A stretch of DNA of 64,000 nt from Streptomyces macrolidinus (GTDB lineage: Bacteria > Actinomycetota > Actinomycetes > Streptomycetales > Streptomycetaceae). The notes below the pieces were generated by a model, which saw only the letters and a program-made list of their open reading frames with translations, did no database searches and had not been told where the DNA came from. Location: NCBI RefSeq assembly GCF_023887685.1, contig NZ_JAMWMR010000004.1, positions 307,946-371,945 of the forward strand. The letters run 5' to 3'. The first letter of the stretch is position 1. Each line of letters starts with the position of its first letter. A program made the position numbers and the translations under genes. Below, in pieces: positions 52,098 through 63,238 of this stretch.

Positions 52098-55000
52098 CTA
52101 CCGTATGTCGTAGGCCCGGATCACGGTCTGGGTGACCGAGTTGCCGTTCGCGTCGGTCAGTTGAGCCTTCAGGGTGACCTGCTTGCCGGAGGCGCCCGCG
52201 TGGTTCACCGTCGCGGTCCAGGCTCCCTTCTGCTCGGCGGTCGGCGCCTCGGTCCAGGTGGCGCCCTCGTCGTAGGAGTACGAGAGCTTCACCGACCGCA
52301 GCGTGCCGGGCTGGTAACCGGCGTGGCCGGTGACGCCGAGGGTGATGTGCTGTCCGTCCTGCGCGGCCAGCGTCTTCAACCCGTCCTCGGGCAGCCCGTA
52401 CTGCGGGAAGAGGAGCGGCAGCCCCTGCGAGTACACGTTCTCGTCGAGCTTCGAGCGGAAGGACCAGGTGGTCTCCGTCGAGGTGGACCGCTGCCACACC
52501 TGCGCGGGCTGCCCGAACTTGGTGGTGTACAGGGTCAGTTCGTACGCCGCGTCCGTGGCCGGGACCTCGAAGACACCGAAGGGAACGGCGCTGGATCCGG
52601 CCTCCTTGCCGTCGATCCGCAGCGACATCGAGCCGGTGTCACCGAACGAGCCCTGGATCCCGGCGTGTTCGCTGTCGCCCCAGAAGCCGGGCGCGACACC
52701 GATGAGGTTGCCCTGCCGCTCGGCGGCGAGTTGCTCCTTGCCCGCGGCGTCACGCGGGGTGGACGGGGCGAGGACACCGCCGTACCAGCTCTCGGTGCGC
52801 TTCGCTCCCGCCTTGTACGTGTGGGGAGTTCCGTTCATGAACTCGCCCCAGGGGAAGCTGCTGGAGAGCGACTGCGAGAAGCCGGTGTCGCCCGCCGAAT
52901 AGTACTCGGTGCGCTTGCCGGGCACCGTGACCTGGTCGATGAAGCCGGTCAGCGGGACATCGGCGCTCGGCCGGTGCGCGGTGACCACGTCCAGGTAGTC
53001 CCCGGGCACGCCCATGGCGTGATAGGTGGCCTCGGTGCTGCCGAGGTCGGCGTCCCGCACGCGGTAGACACGGTCGGAGTCGACGGGACCGGTCTCCGGG
53101 AAGGCGAGGTTGTAGACGTACGGACTCACGGCCGTGGCCCGCCAGTCGAGGGTGACCCGGCCGGAACCCAGCTTGTCCAGAAGCGCCTTCGCCTCGTCCG
53201 CCGGAAGCCCGAGCAGCGGCAGGGGACCGCCGGTGTAGCCGCTCGCGGGATACCAGCGGCCGGTGCTCCCGTGGTACGCGAGGAGCGCGACGGCCCCGGC
53301 CGCCTGGGCGTCCTTGGCCTGCTGGAGGACGGCCGTGGTGTCGTCCGGGACCCGGACCAGGGCGATCTTGCCCTTGACCCCGGCCGCGGTCAGCTCCGCG
53401 GCGGTGCCGGAACCCGAGTCGACGACCTCGGCCTTCCCGGTGCCGTCGAGGTTGGCGGAGCCGGTGCCGCCGGTGACCGGGTGCAGACGCGGCCCGTCGA
53501 CGATCCCGAAGTCCGTGATCTGCGGGGCGTAGCGGCGCCAGTAGCTGCCGAACTCGAAGTCGCCGTCGTGGGCGCGGCCCTGGACATCGGCGAAGTAGCC
53601 CTTGATGTCACGCCCGCCGGTCAGCGAGCCCGCGTGCAGCCAACTCCCGTCCCACGAGCGGGCGAAGGCCAGCGTGGCGGTGCGGTCCTCGGTGGGGCGG
53701 TCGGTGCGTACGGACAGCCGGTGCGCCTGGCGCGCGTCCAGGACGACGGTGGTGTCCTTGGCGATGTCGAGCTGCGGACGGGCCGCGTACGCCACGGAGT
53801 TCACCATGCTGCCGTCGTCGTCCGGCGTGGTGATGAAGGAGGAGAGGAAGTAGTTGCCGGGGCGGACCTGGAAGGTCTGCTCGGTGGCGCCGTCGTTGTA
53901 ACGCCGCTCGCCGGTCGCGTCGTCCGTGCCGATGAGGTCGAGGGAGGAGGAGCCGACGGCGGGCTTGCCACTGCGGTCGACCAGCTTGACGCGCAGGCTG
54001 ACGGTCTGCGGCTGGACGTACAGCGAGAACGGCGTGGAGACCTCGGACTTGCCGCTCGTGGCGATGACCCGGCCGGTGATGTCGCCGTACTGGCTCGCCT
54101 TGAGCGAGGCGGACGGGTCCAACTGGAGCGGCACCTCGACGGTGGCGCCCGCCGGGACGGTCACGGACTTCTGACTCAGCTTGGCGAGAGAGGAGTGGAC
54201 GGCGGACCCGTCGTTGCCGGTTACGCCGCGCACGTCGAGCGTCAATGTGGCAGGACGGTCACCGGTGTTGGTGTACGGCACGTCGACCGTGGTGCGGTCG
54301 CCCTTGCTCTGCGGCCAGTCGAAGGTGCCGCCCTGTACCGCCGGGGCGCTGAGCACGGACTGGTCGATCGCCGCCTTCACATCGAGGCGCCCGCCACCGG
54401 TCTCGCGGACATCGCCCGGGACGGCGCTGTCGGCGGAGGACACGAGCGCGGCCTTGATCTGCTGCGCGCTCCACTCGGGATGGCGCTGCTTGACGATGGC
54501 GGCGGCGCCCGCGACATGCGGGGTCGCCATCGACGTACCGCTCATGCTGCGGTACGCGTAGACGCCCCGGCCGTCCGCGGCTGCGGCGGAGATGTCCACG
54601 CCGGGCGCGGCGATCTCGGGCTTGAGGGTGTGCGAGCCGTACGCGGGGCCACGGCTGGAGAACTGCGCGGTGGAATCGTCCCGGTCGACGGCGCCCACGG
54701 TGAGAACGCTCGGCGCACAGCCGGGCGAGGACACCGAGTTGAGCGACGGCCCCGTGTTCCCCGCCGCGATCACGAACAGCGTGTTCTTGCTGCTGCGCGC
54801 CAACTCCTCGGTGGCGGTGGCCATCGGGTCGGAGCAGTCGGTGCGTGCGGGGTTGCCGAGACTCATGGAGACGACGTCGGCGTCCTGCTCGACGGCCCAC
54901 TGCATGCCCGCGATGATCCACGAAGTGGCGCCGGAGCCCGAGTCGTCGAGAACCTTGCCCACGAGAAGCTCGGTGCCCGGAGCGACGCCGCGCTTCTTGC

Positions 55001-55859
55001 CGCCGCTCGCCGCGCCCGTGCCGCCGACCGTCGACGTGGTGTGCGTACCGTGGCCCTGACGGTCCGTCACATCAGGGGAGTCGGTGAAGTTCTCGGAGGC
55101 GCCGATCCGGCCCTTGAGATCGGGGTGTTCGGCGTCCACACCCGTGTCGAGCACCGCGACCTTGGTGCCCTTGCCGTCGTACCCGGCGGCCCAGGCCTCC
55201 GGCGCGTGCACCTGCCGCGTCGACTTGTCCAGCGTGGCCCGGACCTTGCTGTCGAGCCACAGCTTCTTCACACCACCGGCCGTCCGGGAGCGCGGGTTGC
55301 CGAAGTCCGCCCAGAACGAGGCGGCGTTCTTCTTGTCGGCCTTGAGCGCCACACCGTCGACCGCGTCGAGGACGAGGCCGCGCTGAGCCCCACGCGGGGC
55401 CGCGGGCACACTGCGGGCGACGTCGACGGACTTGTCGTAGACGGCGATGAGCGGTGTCACCTCGGAGTGCGCGTCGTCGTAGCCCTGGCGCACCAGGCCG
55501 CTGACATTGAACAGCTCCTGGTCCACGCGACCCGCGGCGATCGCGGCGGTGGCGCTCTCGGGGTAGACGTAGAGGTCCTTGCCCACCTGCCGGGTCTGGA
55601 GGAGCGGTGTGCCGCCGTCCGCCGCGGGCAGCGCGGTCGCGGAGCTGCGCCCGGAGGCGTCCTGGGTGACCAGGACCCGGTCGCCCGTGACGAGTGTGAC
55701 GACGGAGCCGCCGCGCGCCGTGGCGGCGGAGCTTCCGACCAGTGGTCTCTTGTGTGCGGCCGTGTCCCCGGGCGTCGCCGCCCCGGAGGGCACGGCCGCG
55801 GTGACGGCCAGGACGGCGGCTGTCGCCGCCCCCAGGCCCGTACGCGATATCGAGCGCAT
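52098..55859 (-). CDS. Large secreted S8 (subtilisin-like) serine protease
   Basis: A 1253-aa secreted protease; the ATG at 55859 follows GGGAGAG. Signal peptide to about 28; a propeptide region extends to about 215. The catalytic domain has VAVLDTGVDAEHPD (Asp238), RQGHGTHTTS (His270), the oxyanion Asn in VIAAGNTGPS (Asn368) and SMSGTSMATPHVAG (Ser443). A PA-like insert is likely in the ~880-980 region (LVRVPDDTTAVLQQAKDAQAAGAVALLAYHG). The C-terminal ~250 residues are beta-rich and may be a P-domain-like or Ig-like module. Size and layout match the large Streptomyces subtilases. No lantibiotic genes are adjacent, so it is probably a general exoprotease. Confidence 0.95.
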   Translation of the reverse strand: MRSISRTGLGAATAAVLAVTAAVPSGAATPGDTAAHKRPLVGSSAATARGGSVVTLVTGDRVLVTQDASGRSSATALPAADGGTPLLQTRQVGKDLYVYPESATAAIAAGRVDQELFNVSGLVRQGYDDAHSEVTPLIAVYDKSVDVARSVPAAPRGAQRGLVLDAVDGVALKADKKNAASFWADFGNPRSRTAGGVKKLWLDSKVRATLDKSTRQVHAPEAWAAGYDGKGTKVAVLDTGVDAEHPDLKGRIGASENFTDSPDVTDRQGHGTHTTSTVGGTGAASGGKKRGVAPGTELLVGKVLDDSGSGATSWIIAGMQWAVEQDADVVSMSLGNPARTDCSDPMATATEELARSSKNTLFVIAAGNTGPSLNSVSSPGCAPSVLTVGAVDRDDSTAQFSSRGPAYGSHTLKPEIAAPGVDISAAAADGRGVYAYRSMSGTSMATPHVAGAAAIVKQRHPEWSAQQIKAALVSSADSAVPGDVRETGGGRLDVKAAIDQSVLSAPAVQGGTFDWPQSKGDRTTVDVPYTNTGDRPATLTLDVRGVTGNDGSAVHSSLAKLSQKSVTVPAGATVEVPLQLDPSASLKASQYGDITGRVIATSGKSEVSTPFSLYVQPQTVSLRVKLVDRSGKPAVGSSSLDLIGTDDATGERRYNDGATEQTFQVRPGNYFLSSFITTPDDDGSMVNSVAYAARPQLDIAKDTTVVLDARQAHRLSVRTDRPTEDRTATLAFARSWDGSWLHAGSLTGGRDIKGYFADVQGRAHDGDFEFGSYWRRYAPQITDFGIVDGPRLHPVTGGTGSANLDGTGKAEVVDSGSGTAAELTAAGVKGKIALVRVPDDTTAVLQQAKDAQAAGAVALLAYHGSTGRWYPASGYTGGPLPLLGLPADEAKALLDKLGSGRVTLDWRATAVSPYVYNLAFPETGPVDSDRVYRVRDADLGSTEATYHAMGVPGDYLDVVTAHRPSADVPLTGFIDQVTVPGKRTEYYSAGDTGFSQSLSSSFPWGEFMNGTPHTYKAGAKRTESWYGGVLAPSTPRDAAGKEQLAAERQGNLIGVAPGFWGDSEHAGIQGSFGDTGSMSLRIDGKEAGSSAVPFGVFEVPATDAAYELTLYTTKFGQPAQVWQRSTSTETTWSFRSKLDENVYSQGLPLLFPQYGLPEDGLKTLAAQDGQHITLGVTGHAGYQPGTLRSVKLSYSYDEGATWTEAPTAEQKGAWTATVNHAGASGKQVTLKAQLTDANGNSVTQTVIRAYDIR

Positions 55860-56077
55860 CGCTCTCCCAAGTCTTGGCACCGGTACCCGCCTGCCGATGC
55901 CACGTCTGCCGAATCCACCCACGCCGACAGGGCCCGAAGAGGCGTACTGCGGGCATCGGTTGGTGCTGCGGTGGCCGCTACCTTGGCAGACGGACGGATG
56001 GCGCGGCGACGACGGACCGAGGCGGCTTTGCGCCGTGGCCGTTTCCCGCCAGCGGGCGGAGACTTGGAGAACCGCAG

Positions 56078-56920
56078 ATGACCTGGACCGAACGCACGGT
56101 GAAACGCGACGGTGTCCGTCTCGCCTGCCGTGACTGGGGCGGGTCGGGCCCACCCGTCCTCCTGTTGCACGGGCTGGCCGGGCATGCCGGTGAATGGGAC
56201 TCCTTGGCACGGGAGTTGAGGGCGAGTCATCGTGTGGTCGCCGTCGACCAGCGGGGGCACGGAGCCAGTGAGCGCCGTCCGGCCGATGTGTCCCGCGCCG
56301 CGTACGTCGCCGATGTCGTCGCCGTCGCGCACGGGCTCGGCCTGCACCGGCCCGTCCTCGTCGGCCAGTCGCTCGGCGGTCACTGCGCCCTGCTCACCGC
56401 CGCCGCGCACCCCGAGCTGTGCTCCGCGCTCGTACTCGTCGAGGCCGGTCCCGGCAGTGCGAACCCCGATGTCCAGGCGGAGATCGGCGGTTGGCTCGAC
56501 TCCTGGCCCACGCCGTTCCCCTCACGCAAGGCCGCCGCCGCGTTCCTCGGTGGCGGGCCGGTCGGTGAGGGCTGGGCCGCGGGTCTGGAGGAACGCGACG
56601 ACGGCTGGTGGCCCCGCTTCGACCGTGACGTGATGGTCGACTCCCTGGCGGAGAACGCCCGTCGCTCCTTCTGGGACGAGTGGGCGAGCATCACCTGCCC
56701 GACCCTGGTGGTGCTCGCCCAGTCCGGCATCCTCCCCGCGGACGAGGTCGACGGCATGCTCGGACGCCGTCCGCGCACGGTGGCGGTCAGCGTCCCCGGG
56801 ACCGGGCACGACCTGCATCTGGAGCGGCCTGCCGTCCTGGGCGGTCTCCTGCGGGAGTTCCTCGGGGCGTTCGATGAACAGCCCGTCCTGAGGGCCTGGT
56901 TGAGCCCGCGTCAGGTCTAG
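56078..56920 (+). CDS. Alpha/beta-fold hydrolase
   Basis: A 280-aa cytoplasmic hydrolase; the ATG at 56078 follows TTGGAGAA. VLLLHGLAGHAGEW is the oxyanion strand, VGQSLGGH carries nucleophile Ser98, LVVLAQSGILPADEV contains the acid position and GTGHDLHLERP has the catalytic His. It belongs to the large epoxide hydrolase/lipase-like group with no defined substrate. It is divergent from the S8 protease gene. Confidence 0.88.
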   Translation: MTWTERTVKRDGVRLACRDWGGSGPPVLLLHGLAGHAGEWDSLARELRASHRVVAVDQRGHGASERRPADVSRAAYVADVVAVAHGLGLHRPVLVGQSLGGHCALLTAAAHPELCSALVLVEAGPGSANPDVQAEIGGWLDSWPTPFPSRKAAAAFLGGGPVGEGWAAGLEERDDGWWPRFDRDVMVDSLAENARRSFWDEWASITCPTLVVLAQSGILPADEVDGMLGRRPRTVAVSVPGTGHDLHLERPAVLGGLLREFLGAFDEQPVLRAWLSPRQV

Positions 56921-56962
56921 GTGAGATCGGGTCCGACCCGGCCCCGGAGGGGGCTTACGGTT

Positions 56963-57511
56963 TCAACGTCGCCCGCCGGGCTGCCAGTTGTGCACCTCGA
57001 CAGCGGCGTACCGGTCCACGGTCAGCACGGCGCGCGCCCGGTCCGGGTCCGGTGCCCGCACCAGCGCCGCCGTGCCCAGCCAGGTCGCGCCGTCGTCGGA
57101 CAGCAGCGGCCCGTAGGCGATCAGCTCGGCCTGGTCGAGCGGCACCGTGAGATCGACGGGTCGCCCCTCGCCGAGCCCGAGCACCAGGTACCGGTCGCCG
57201 TCGGTCAGGTCGCCGGGGAAGTCCCACATGGTGCGCCCCAGGAGGTTGCGCCACCGGCGCAGCAGCACATCCCGGTAGGCGCCTGCCTGGTAGCTCGGCT
57301 CGTCGAAGGCGAACGCGCGGGCCGCGGCGGGATCGGGCAGATCGACGATGTGCACACTGCCGGTGGGCGTCTCGCCGTCGTCGGCGAGCGTCGGACCCCG
57401 GGCGATCATCTCCTTCGCGTACTCGTCCATGTACGACCAGTGCTCTTGCAGCAGCGCCTTGCGCAGCCCCAGGGAGCCGGGCCGGTCGCGGTGATAGCAG
57501 AAGTACTCCAT
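56963..57511 (-). CDS. YciI-family protein
   Basis: A 182-aa protein. The N-terminal 95 residues form the YciI ferredoxin-like fold (MEYFCYHRDRPGSLGLRKALLQEHWSYMDEYAKEMIARGP, cited by MEYFCYHRDRPGS and LQEHWSYMDEY, with the conserved His, and DDGETPTGSVHIVD). The C-terminal half repeats the idea more loosely (DRYLVLGLG, DQAELIAYGPLLSDDGATWLG). Family members include chlorohydroquinone lyase-like enzymes and stress proteins; function here is unknown. Confidence 0.82.
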   Translation of the reverse strand: MEYFCYHRDRPGSLGLRKALLQEHWSYMDEYAKEMIARGPTLADDGETPTGSVHIVDLPDPAAARAFAFDEPSYQAGAYRDVLLRRWRNLLGRTMWDFPGDLTDGDRYLVLGLGEGRPVDLTVPLDQAELIAYGPLLSDDGATWLGTAALVRAPDPDRARAVLTVDRYAAVEVHNWQPGGRR

Positions 57512-57718
57512 GCCCGAAGGATCTCCCCAAGAAGGGCGGCGGGTCGAGCGGTTTCGCTGTCGGCCTGCCGATCAACGCTCCCGGCGGGCAGACCACAGGT
57601 CGGACGGTGGGGACAACCACACCTCAGGACGCCGGTGCGCACCATGGGCGGGGCCCCGCTCCCGTTCCTACTGTGGGTCACACCCAGTCGACCTGCGGCA
57701 GAAGGAGCAAGAACCACC

Positions 57719-58518
<800 letters not shown>

Positions 58519-58522
<4 letters not shown>

Positions 58523-61062
58523 CGAACGGACTGGCCCGCGCCTGTGTGCGCTTCCGACCGGCCTCGTTCGTGGGGTCCCTGGTGGCCCTGCTGTTCGCCT
58601 CCGCGATCACCACCGCCTGCGGACTGCTGCTGCAGACCGGTGTCACGGCCGACAGCGCGCCCGTCCGGTACGCGCACACCCCCGTGGTGGTCGCCGCCGA
58701 CCCGTACGCCCGGATCACCCACGGGGCCGGTGAGGCCCGGGAGACCATCGAGACGCCGCTGCCGGAACGCGCCCGGGTCGACACCCGGTTGGCGGCCCGG
58801 ATCGCCGCCCGACCCGGCGTCGCGGCGGCGATCACCGACCTCTCCTTCCCGGTGCAGGCCTCCCGAGGCGGTGCGCTGCCCCCGCTCACCGGCCATGGCT
58901 ACGCCTCCACGGGACTCCGCACCTCCGCCGCCTCCGCTGTTCTCGCGGCCGGGCGCGCGCCGTCGGCGGGAGAGGTCGTCCTGGACGAAGCGACCGCGCA
59001 CACCGCGGGGCTCGCGCCCGGCGCACGGGTGGCCCTGACGGCGCCGGGCGCGTCCGGCACCTACCGGATCTCCGGAGTGGCGCGGGCGCGGGCCGGTGCG
59101 GCGACCGTATGGTTCGCCGACCCGGACGCCGAGCGGCTGTCCGGGCATCCGGGCCGGGTCGACGCCATCGCCGTCCACGCGCGCACAGGTGTCACCGACG
59201 ACGAACTGGCCCGGCAGGTACGCAAGGCGGTCGACGGCAAGGCGAAGGTCTTCACAGGCGTCGCCCGCGGTGCTGCCGAGCAACCCGCGCTGGCCGAAGC
59301 ACGGGAGACGCTGACCGGCCTGGGCGGCTCCTTCGGCGGTATCGCCGTGATGACCGCCGTCTTCGTCGTGGCGAGCACCGTCGGCCTCGCCGTCGGCCAA
59401 CGCGCCCGCGAATTCGCCCTGTTGCGGGCCATCGGCGCCACGCCGCGGCAGATCCGGCGCACCGTGGCCACCGAGGCCGCGCTCATCGCCCCCGTCGCCG
59501 GAGCGATCGGCGTCCTGCCCGGTCTGCTGCTGGCGCACTGGTGGTTCGGGGAACTGGTCAGCCGCGGCGTGGTGCCCGAGGGGCTGCGGCTCGACACCGG
59601 GGTGATCCCGATGGCCGTGGCCGTCGGCGTGACCGTCCTCACGGCCCTGACCGCCGGGTACGTCGCCGCACGTCGCCCCGCCCGGCTGCGCCCCTCCGAA
59701 GCGCTCGGGGAAGCGGCGGCGGAACCGGCCCGCCTCGGGCGCGTACGCATCCTGGCGGGCCTGGTCATGCTGGGCGGCGGGACGGCACTGGCCGCGCTCG
59801 CCGCCGGGCTCGACGGCTCCCAGGCCGCCAACACCGCGCTCGGCGTGGTGCTGTGCCTGCTGACGGCGGTGGCCCTGCTCGGCCCGCTGCTCGCCCGGCT
59901 CTTCGCCACCGTGCTCGGCACCGCGCTGCGGGCCGGTGCCGGTGCGCCCGGTTCACTCGCCGCCGACAACGCGCGGGCCAACGCCCGCCGTATGGCATCG
60001 GGGATCACCCCCATCGCGATGGTCGCCGCGTTCTGCGGGACGCTGCTGTTCCTCCAGACCACGATCGCTCATGTGTCCGCCGAGCAGGCCCGAGCCGGCA
60101 TCGTCGCCGACCGGGTGATCACCACGACCGGGCCGGGCCTGCCCGCCTCGACCGCCGAACGGGCCGCCCGGATCCCAGGAGTCGAGGCGAGCGTCGGGGT
60201 GCTGCGCACGGCCGTCGTCCATCGCGCCGACGGTGCGCTGTCCTCGGCGACCGCGCTGGGCGTCTCCGGCGACCCGGCCCGACTGCCGCAGGTGCTCGAC
60301 CTCGGCGTCAAGAAGGGCTCACTGGGCGCGCTGGGCGCGTCGAGGCAGACCATCGCGGTCGACGAGATCCTGGCCGCCGAGGCCGGAGTGAAGGTCGGTG
60401 ACCGCTTCGAGCTGTGGCTCGGCGACGGCACCCGGGTACGCCCGAAGGTGGTCGCGACCTACGCGCGGGGCCTCGGCCTCGGACAGGTCCTGCTGCCGCG
60501 CGCCGCCGTGGCACCGCACGTCACTGCGGCGTACGACGCCCAGGTACTGGTCAAGGAGACGTCGAGCCGCCAACGGGCGGCGGTCGCCGAGCAGGTGAGG
60601 GACCTCGGTCCGGGGATGACCATTCTCGACGGGGCCGGTTACACCGCCCAGGTGGGACACGACCTGGAGGTCAACGCCTGGGCGAACCGCGTGATGGCCG
60701 CGGTGCTCGGAGGGTTCGCCGCCATCGCCGTCGCCAACACGCTCGTCATGACCGTCCTGGACCGCAAGCGCGAGATCGGGCTGCTGCGCCTGGCCGGTAC
60801 GACCCGGCGTCAGGTGCGCGACATGATGCGCTGGGAGGCCCTCCTGACGGTGGTCACCGGTCTGTTGATCGGTGGGGCGATCGCCGGGCTCGTGCTGGTC
60901 CCGATCGCGCGCGGGGTGACCGGGTCCGCGCCGTACGTACCGGCGGGCACCGCCTTGTCGTTGGCGGCGGGAGCGCTGCTGCTCGCCCTGGGGGCGATGG
61001 GGCTGCCGACCCGCGCCCTGCTGCGCGCGCGTCCGCTGGACGCGGGTACCGCGCGGAGCTGA
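58519..61062 (+). CDS. FtsX-like ABC transporter permease
   Basis: An 847-aa membrane protein with two FtsX domains. The first hydrophobic helix (about 15-45) and a large extracellular loop precede a first FtsX block (about 260-410; FALLRAIGATPRQIRRTVATEAAL). The second half repeats it, ending in IGLLRLAGTTRRQVRDMMRWEALLTVVTG near 755, cited by GLLRLAGTTRRQVRDM. Ten spans are expected. Together with the preceding ATPase it forms a mechanotransmission-type exporter, often for peptides, lipids or antibiotics. The substrate is unknown. Confidence 0.93.
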
Positions 61063-61070
61063 CGGAAGCC

Positions 61071-61123
61071 GGATCCGGGAAGTCGCGTCCCCCCTGCGGC
61101 GGGCGGCGCGGCTTCCCGGATCC
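61071..61123. terminator. Bidirectional terminator, 12-bp stem
   Basis: GGATCCGGGAAG (61071-61082) and CTTCCCGGATCC (61112-61123) lie between the convergent permease and hydrolase genes, with a 29-base loop. Confidence 0.7.
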
Positions 61124-61128
61124 TGTGC

Positions 61129-61926
61129 TCAGCTTCCCGGCGCGGCATCCAGGAACGGCAGGACCGCGGCCGTCAGCGACGGGGAGGCGAGCACGGTGTC
61201 ATGCGTGGTGTCCGGCAGGACGGCCAGTCGGGTTGCCGCGCGCCCGGCCCCGTCCCAGCCGGGGTGGTGCAGACCGCCGCCGAGCAGGCCGAAGAACTCC
61301 ACGACATGCGCGGGCCGTACGGCGTCGGCGTCGGCGAACACCAACAGGGTCGGTGCGGTGATCGCCTTCACCTCGGCCGTCCAGTCGTAGTCCCGGTTCT
61401 TCAACTCGGCGATCTTGCCGATGAGTTGCGGCCAGTCCTCGACCCGGGGCGCGAGGCGCGTGTACAGCTCGTAGGGCGGAGACTGCTTCATGGGCTCGGC
61501 AGCCGCGGCGGTCATCCGGTCCATCTGGGCCACGACCTCGGGGAACCAGCCGTCCCGCTTGCACGGCGTGGAGATCACCACCAGGCGGCGCACCAGGTCC
61601 GGATGGCGGAAGGCGGTGCACAGGGCCACGTCGGCGCCGAAGGAGTAGCCCAGCACGTCCGCCCGTGCCAGGCCCAGGTGCCCGAGGAGGGCGGCGATGT
61701 CGTCCGCCATCAGTTCGGGGCGCAACGGGCGGTCGATGTCCGCCGTACGTCCGTGCCCTTGCAGGTCGACCAGGATCACCCGGCGCCGCTCGCCCAGGGC
61801 GGGCAGGAGGGGTGCGAACATCTCGCCCGCCCCCAACCCGCCGTGCAACAGCACCAACGGCTGCCCCGGTCCCGAGCCGTGCTCCTCGAAGTACAGGGAC
61901 AGTCCGCCCACGTCGGCATAGCTCAC
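61129..61926 (-). CDS. Alpha/beta-fold hydrolase
   Basis: A 265-aa hydrolase. I chose the GTG at 61926, which has GAAGGG 8 bases upstream; GTG 61935 is in frame. LVLLHGGLGAGEMF is the oxyanion region, VLGYSFGADV carries nucleophile Ser95, TLLVFADADAVRP the acid, and LPDTTHDTVL the His. It resembles the group near 2-hydroxymuconate-type or haloperoxidase-like hydrolases. It is followed upstream by the CMD gene on the same strand. Confidence 0.88.
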   Translation of the reverse strand: MSYADVGGLSLYFEEHGSGPGQPLVLLHGGLGAGEMFAPLLPALGERRRVILVDLQGHGRTADIDRPLRPELMADDIAALLGHLGLARADVLGYSFGADVALCTAFRHPDLVRRLVVISTPCKRDGWFPEVVAQMDRMTAAAAEPMKQSPPYELYTRLAPRVEDWPQLIGKIAELKNRDYDWTAEVKAITAPTLLVFADADAVRPAHVVEFFGLLGGGLHHPGWDGAGRAATRLAVLPDTTHDTVLASPSLTAAVLPFLDAAPGS

Positions 61927-62049
61927 TCGTCTCACCCTTCGCCTTCCACGAACCGTCGGTCACCGCAGGGGTAGACGCCGGTCGTCCGCCGAACTCATCG
62001 GTCCGGAGGGGACGTTGTCGAGAAGCCTTGCTCTCGCACGGCCTTGCTC

Positions 62050-62559
62050 TCACACGGCCTTGACGAGACGGTTGGCGAGCGTCGACATCGTGTACGTGCC
62101 GATCCCCATGACGACTTCGAGTGCGTTGCGCTCGGTGTAGCCCCGCGCCAGCAGGGACTTGAGCGTGTCGTCGTCCACCGCGCCAGCGGTGGCCATGGCG
62201 GCGAGCGTGAACGTCCGTATCGTTTCGAGCCGTTCGTCGGACAGGGGGCGCTCCTCGCGCAGGGCGGCGATGAGTTCGGTGTCCGCGTCGAGCTTGCGGA
62301 GCTTGCCGGTGTGCATGGCGACGCAGATGTGGCACTGGTTGCGGACGGCGATCGTCATGATGACGACCTCCCGGGACAGCGGATCCAGCGTGCACCGCTC
62401 GAAGCTCGCGCTCAAGGACAGGAAGCCGTTGAGCAGTTCGGGCGAGGTGGCCAGGCGCGCCACCGCGTCGGGCAGTGTGCCGCCCGATGCCTCGGCCACG
62501 GCCCGCATCGCCGCTCGGGACGCCTGCGGAGCGCTCTCCACGTTGTGTGCGGTGAACAT
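62050..62559 (-). CDS. Carboxymuconolactone decarboxylase-family protein (AhpD-like)
   Basis: A 169-aa protein; the ATG at 62559 has AGGAGGGTGC upstream. RNQCHICVAMHTGKL near 76-90 is the CxxC...H motif of AhpD-like peroxidases, with redox Cys79 and Cys82 and a nearby His. The rest (LDPLSREVVIMTIAV, RGYTERNALEVVMGIG) is the CMD helical fold. It likely reduces peroxides or acts in aromatic metabolism. It is divergent from a MarR gene 22 bp away, so the regulator probably controls it. Confidence 0.9.
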   Translation of the reverse strand: MFTAHNVESAPQASRAAMRAVAEASGGTLPDAVARLATSPELLNGFLSLSASFERCTLDPLSREVVIMTIAVRNQCHICVAMHTGKLRKLDADTELIAALREERPLSDERLETIRTFTLAAMATAGAVDDDTLKSLLARGYTERNALEVVMGIGTYTMSTLANRLVKAV

Positions 62560-62581
62560 GCACCCTCCTAAGGTGGTCAAC

Positions 62582-63172
62582 ATGGCTGACGATCAGATGG
62601 TAAACCAGGTTGACCTTTCTGGCGAGGGTGAACGCGCGAGTGAGGGCGGGGGCGGGCGAGGTGAGCGAGGCGGGCGAGCGGAGGGTATGGAGTCGGGTCG
62701 GCACCGGCCGCGGGCCGGGTACGAACTCCCGCTGCTGCTGTTCGCCGGGTTCCGCACGCTCATCGACGGGGTCCACGCCGAACTCGCCCGGCAAGGCCAT
62801 CCGGACGCCCGTCCCGCGCACGGGTTCGCCCTCCAGGCGATCGGCCCGGACGGAGCCGCCGCCAGCGACATCGCCCGCCGCCTGGGGATCTCCAAACAGG
62901 CGGCGGGCAAGACCGTGGACAGGCTGGTCGCCCTCGGCTACGCCGAACGCTCCGACGACCCCGCCGACGCCCGGCGCAGGCTCGTACGGCTGACCGCGCG
63001 GGGACGCGACGTGCTGGCCCGCTCGGCCGCGATCTTCGACACGCTGCGTGCGGACTGGGCCGCGGTTCTCGGCGAGGAGCGCCTGCGCGCCCTCGAGGAC
63101 GACCTGCGGGCCGTGACGGTCCCCGGGGCGTTCCGGCTCGACGCGGCGGGGTGGATCGGCGGAACGAGCTGA
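62582..63172 (+). CDS. MarR-family regulator
   Basis: A 196-aa frame from ATG 62582; the MarR domain is only about residues 45-190 (YELPLLLFAGFRTLIDGVHAEL, then the wing ASDIARRLGISKQAAGKTVDRLVALGYAER and DPADARRRLVRLT). Residues 12-35 are low-complexity Gly/Glu/Arg, and an operator-like palindrome lies inside them, so the real start may be ATG 62687 (161 aa). MarR proteins often sense oxidants or phenolics and repress a divergent enzyme; here the CMD protein. Confidence 0.88.
   Translation: MADDQMVNQVDLSGEGERASEGGGGRGERGGRAEGMESGRHRPRAGYELPLLLFAGFRTLIDGVHAELARQGHPDARPAHGFALQAIGPDGAAASDIARRLGISKQAAGKTVDRLVALGYAERSDDPADARRRLVRLTARGRDVLARSAAIFDTLRADWAAVLGEERLRALEDDLRAVTVPGAFRLDAAGWIGGTS
62600..62614. 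promoter_or_regulatory. Candidate MarR operator
   Basis: GTAAACCAGGTTGAC is a near-palindrome (GT.AACC / GGTT.AC) 41-55 bp from the CMD start. It overlaps the 5' end of the long MarR frame, which supports a later start for that gene. Confidence 0.65.
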
Positions 63173-63223
63173 GAGACGACCGGTGCCCCGGCAAGCGCTG
63201 CCTGCCGGGGCACCGGTCGTCTC
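63173..63223. terminator. Strong bidirectional terminator, 21-bp stem
   Basis: Arms 63173-63193 and 63203-63223 are perfectly complementary over 21 bp (left arm begins GAGACGACCGG) with a 9-base loop. It separates the convergent MarR and RaiA-like genes. Confidence 0.92.
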
Positions 63224-63238
63224 CGGTCCTCTTCGAGG

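Noticed and set aside
52161..56081. A 1306-codon open frame on the plus strand
   Set aside because: Antisense to the S8 protease, whose catalytic triad is intact. The composition is that of a shadow frame.
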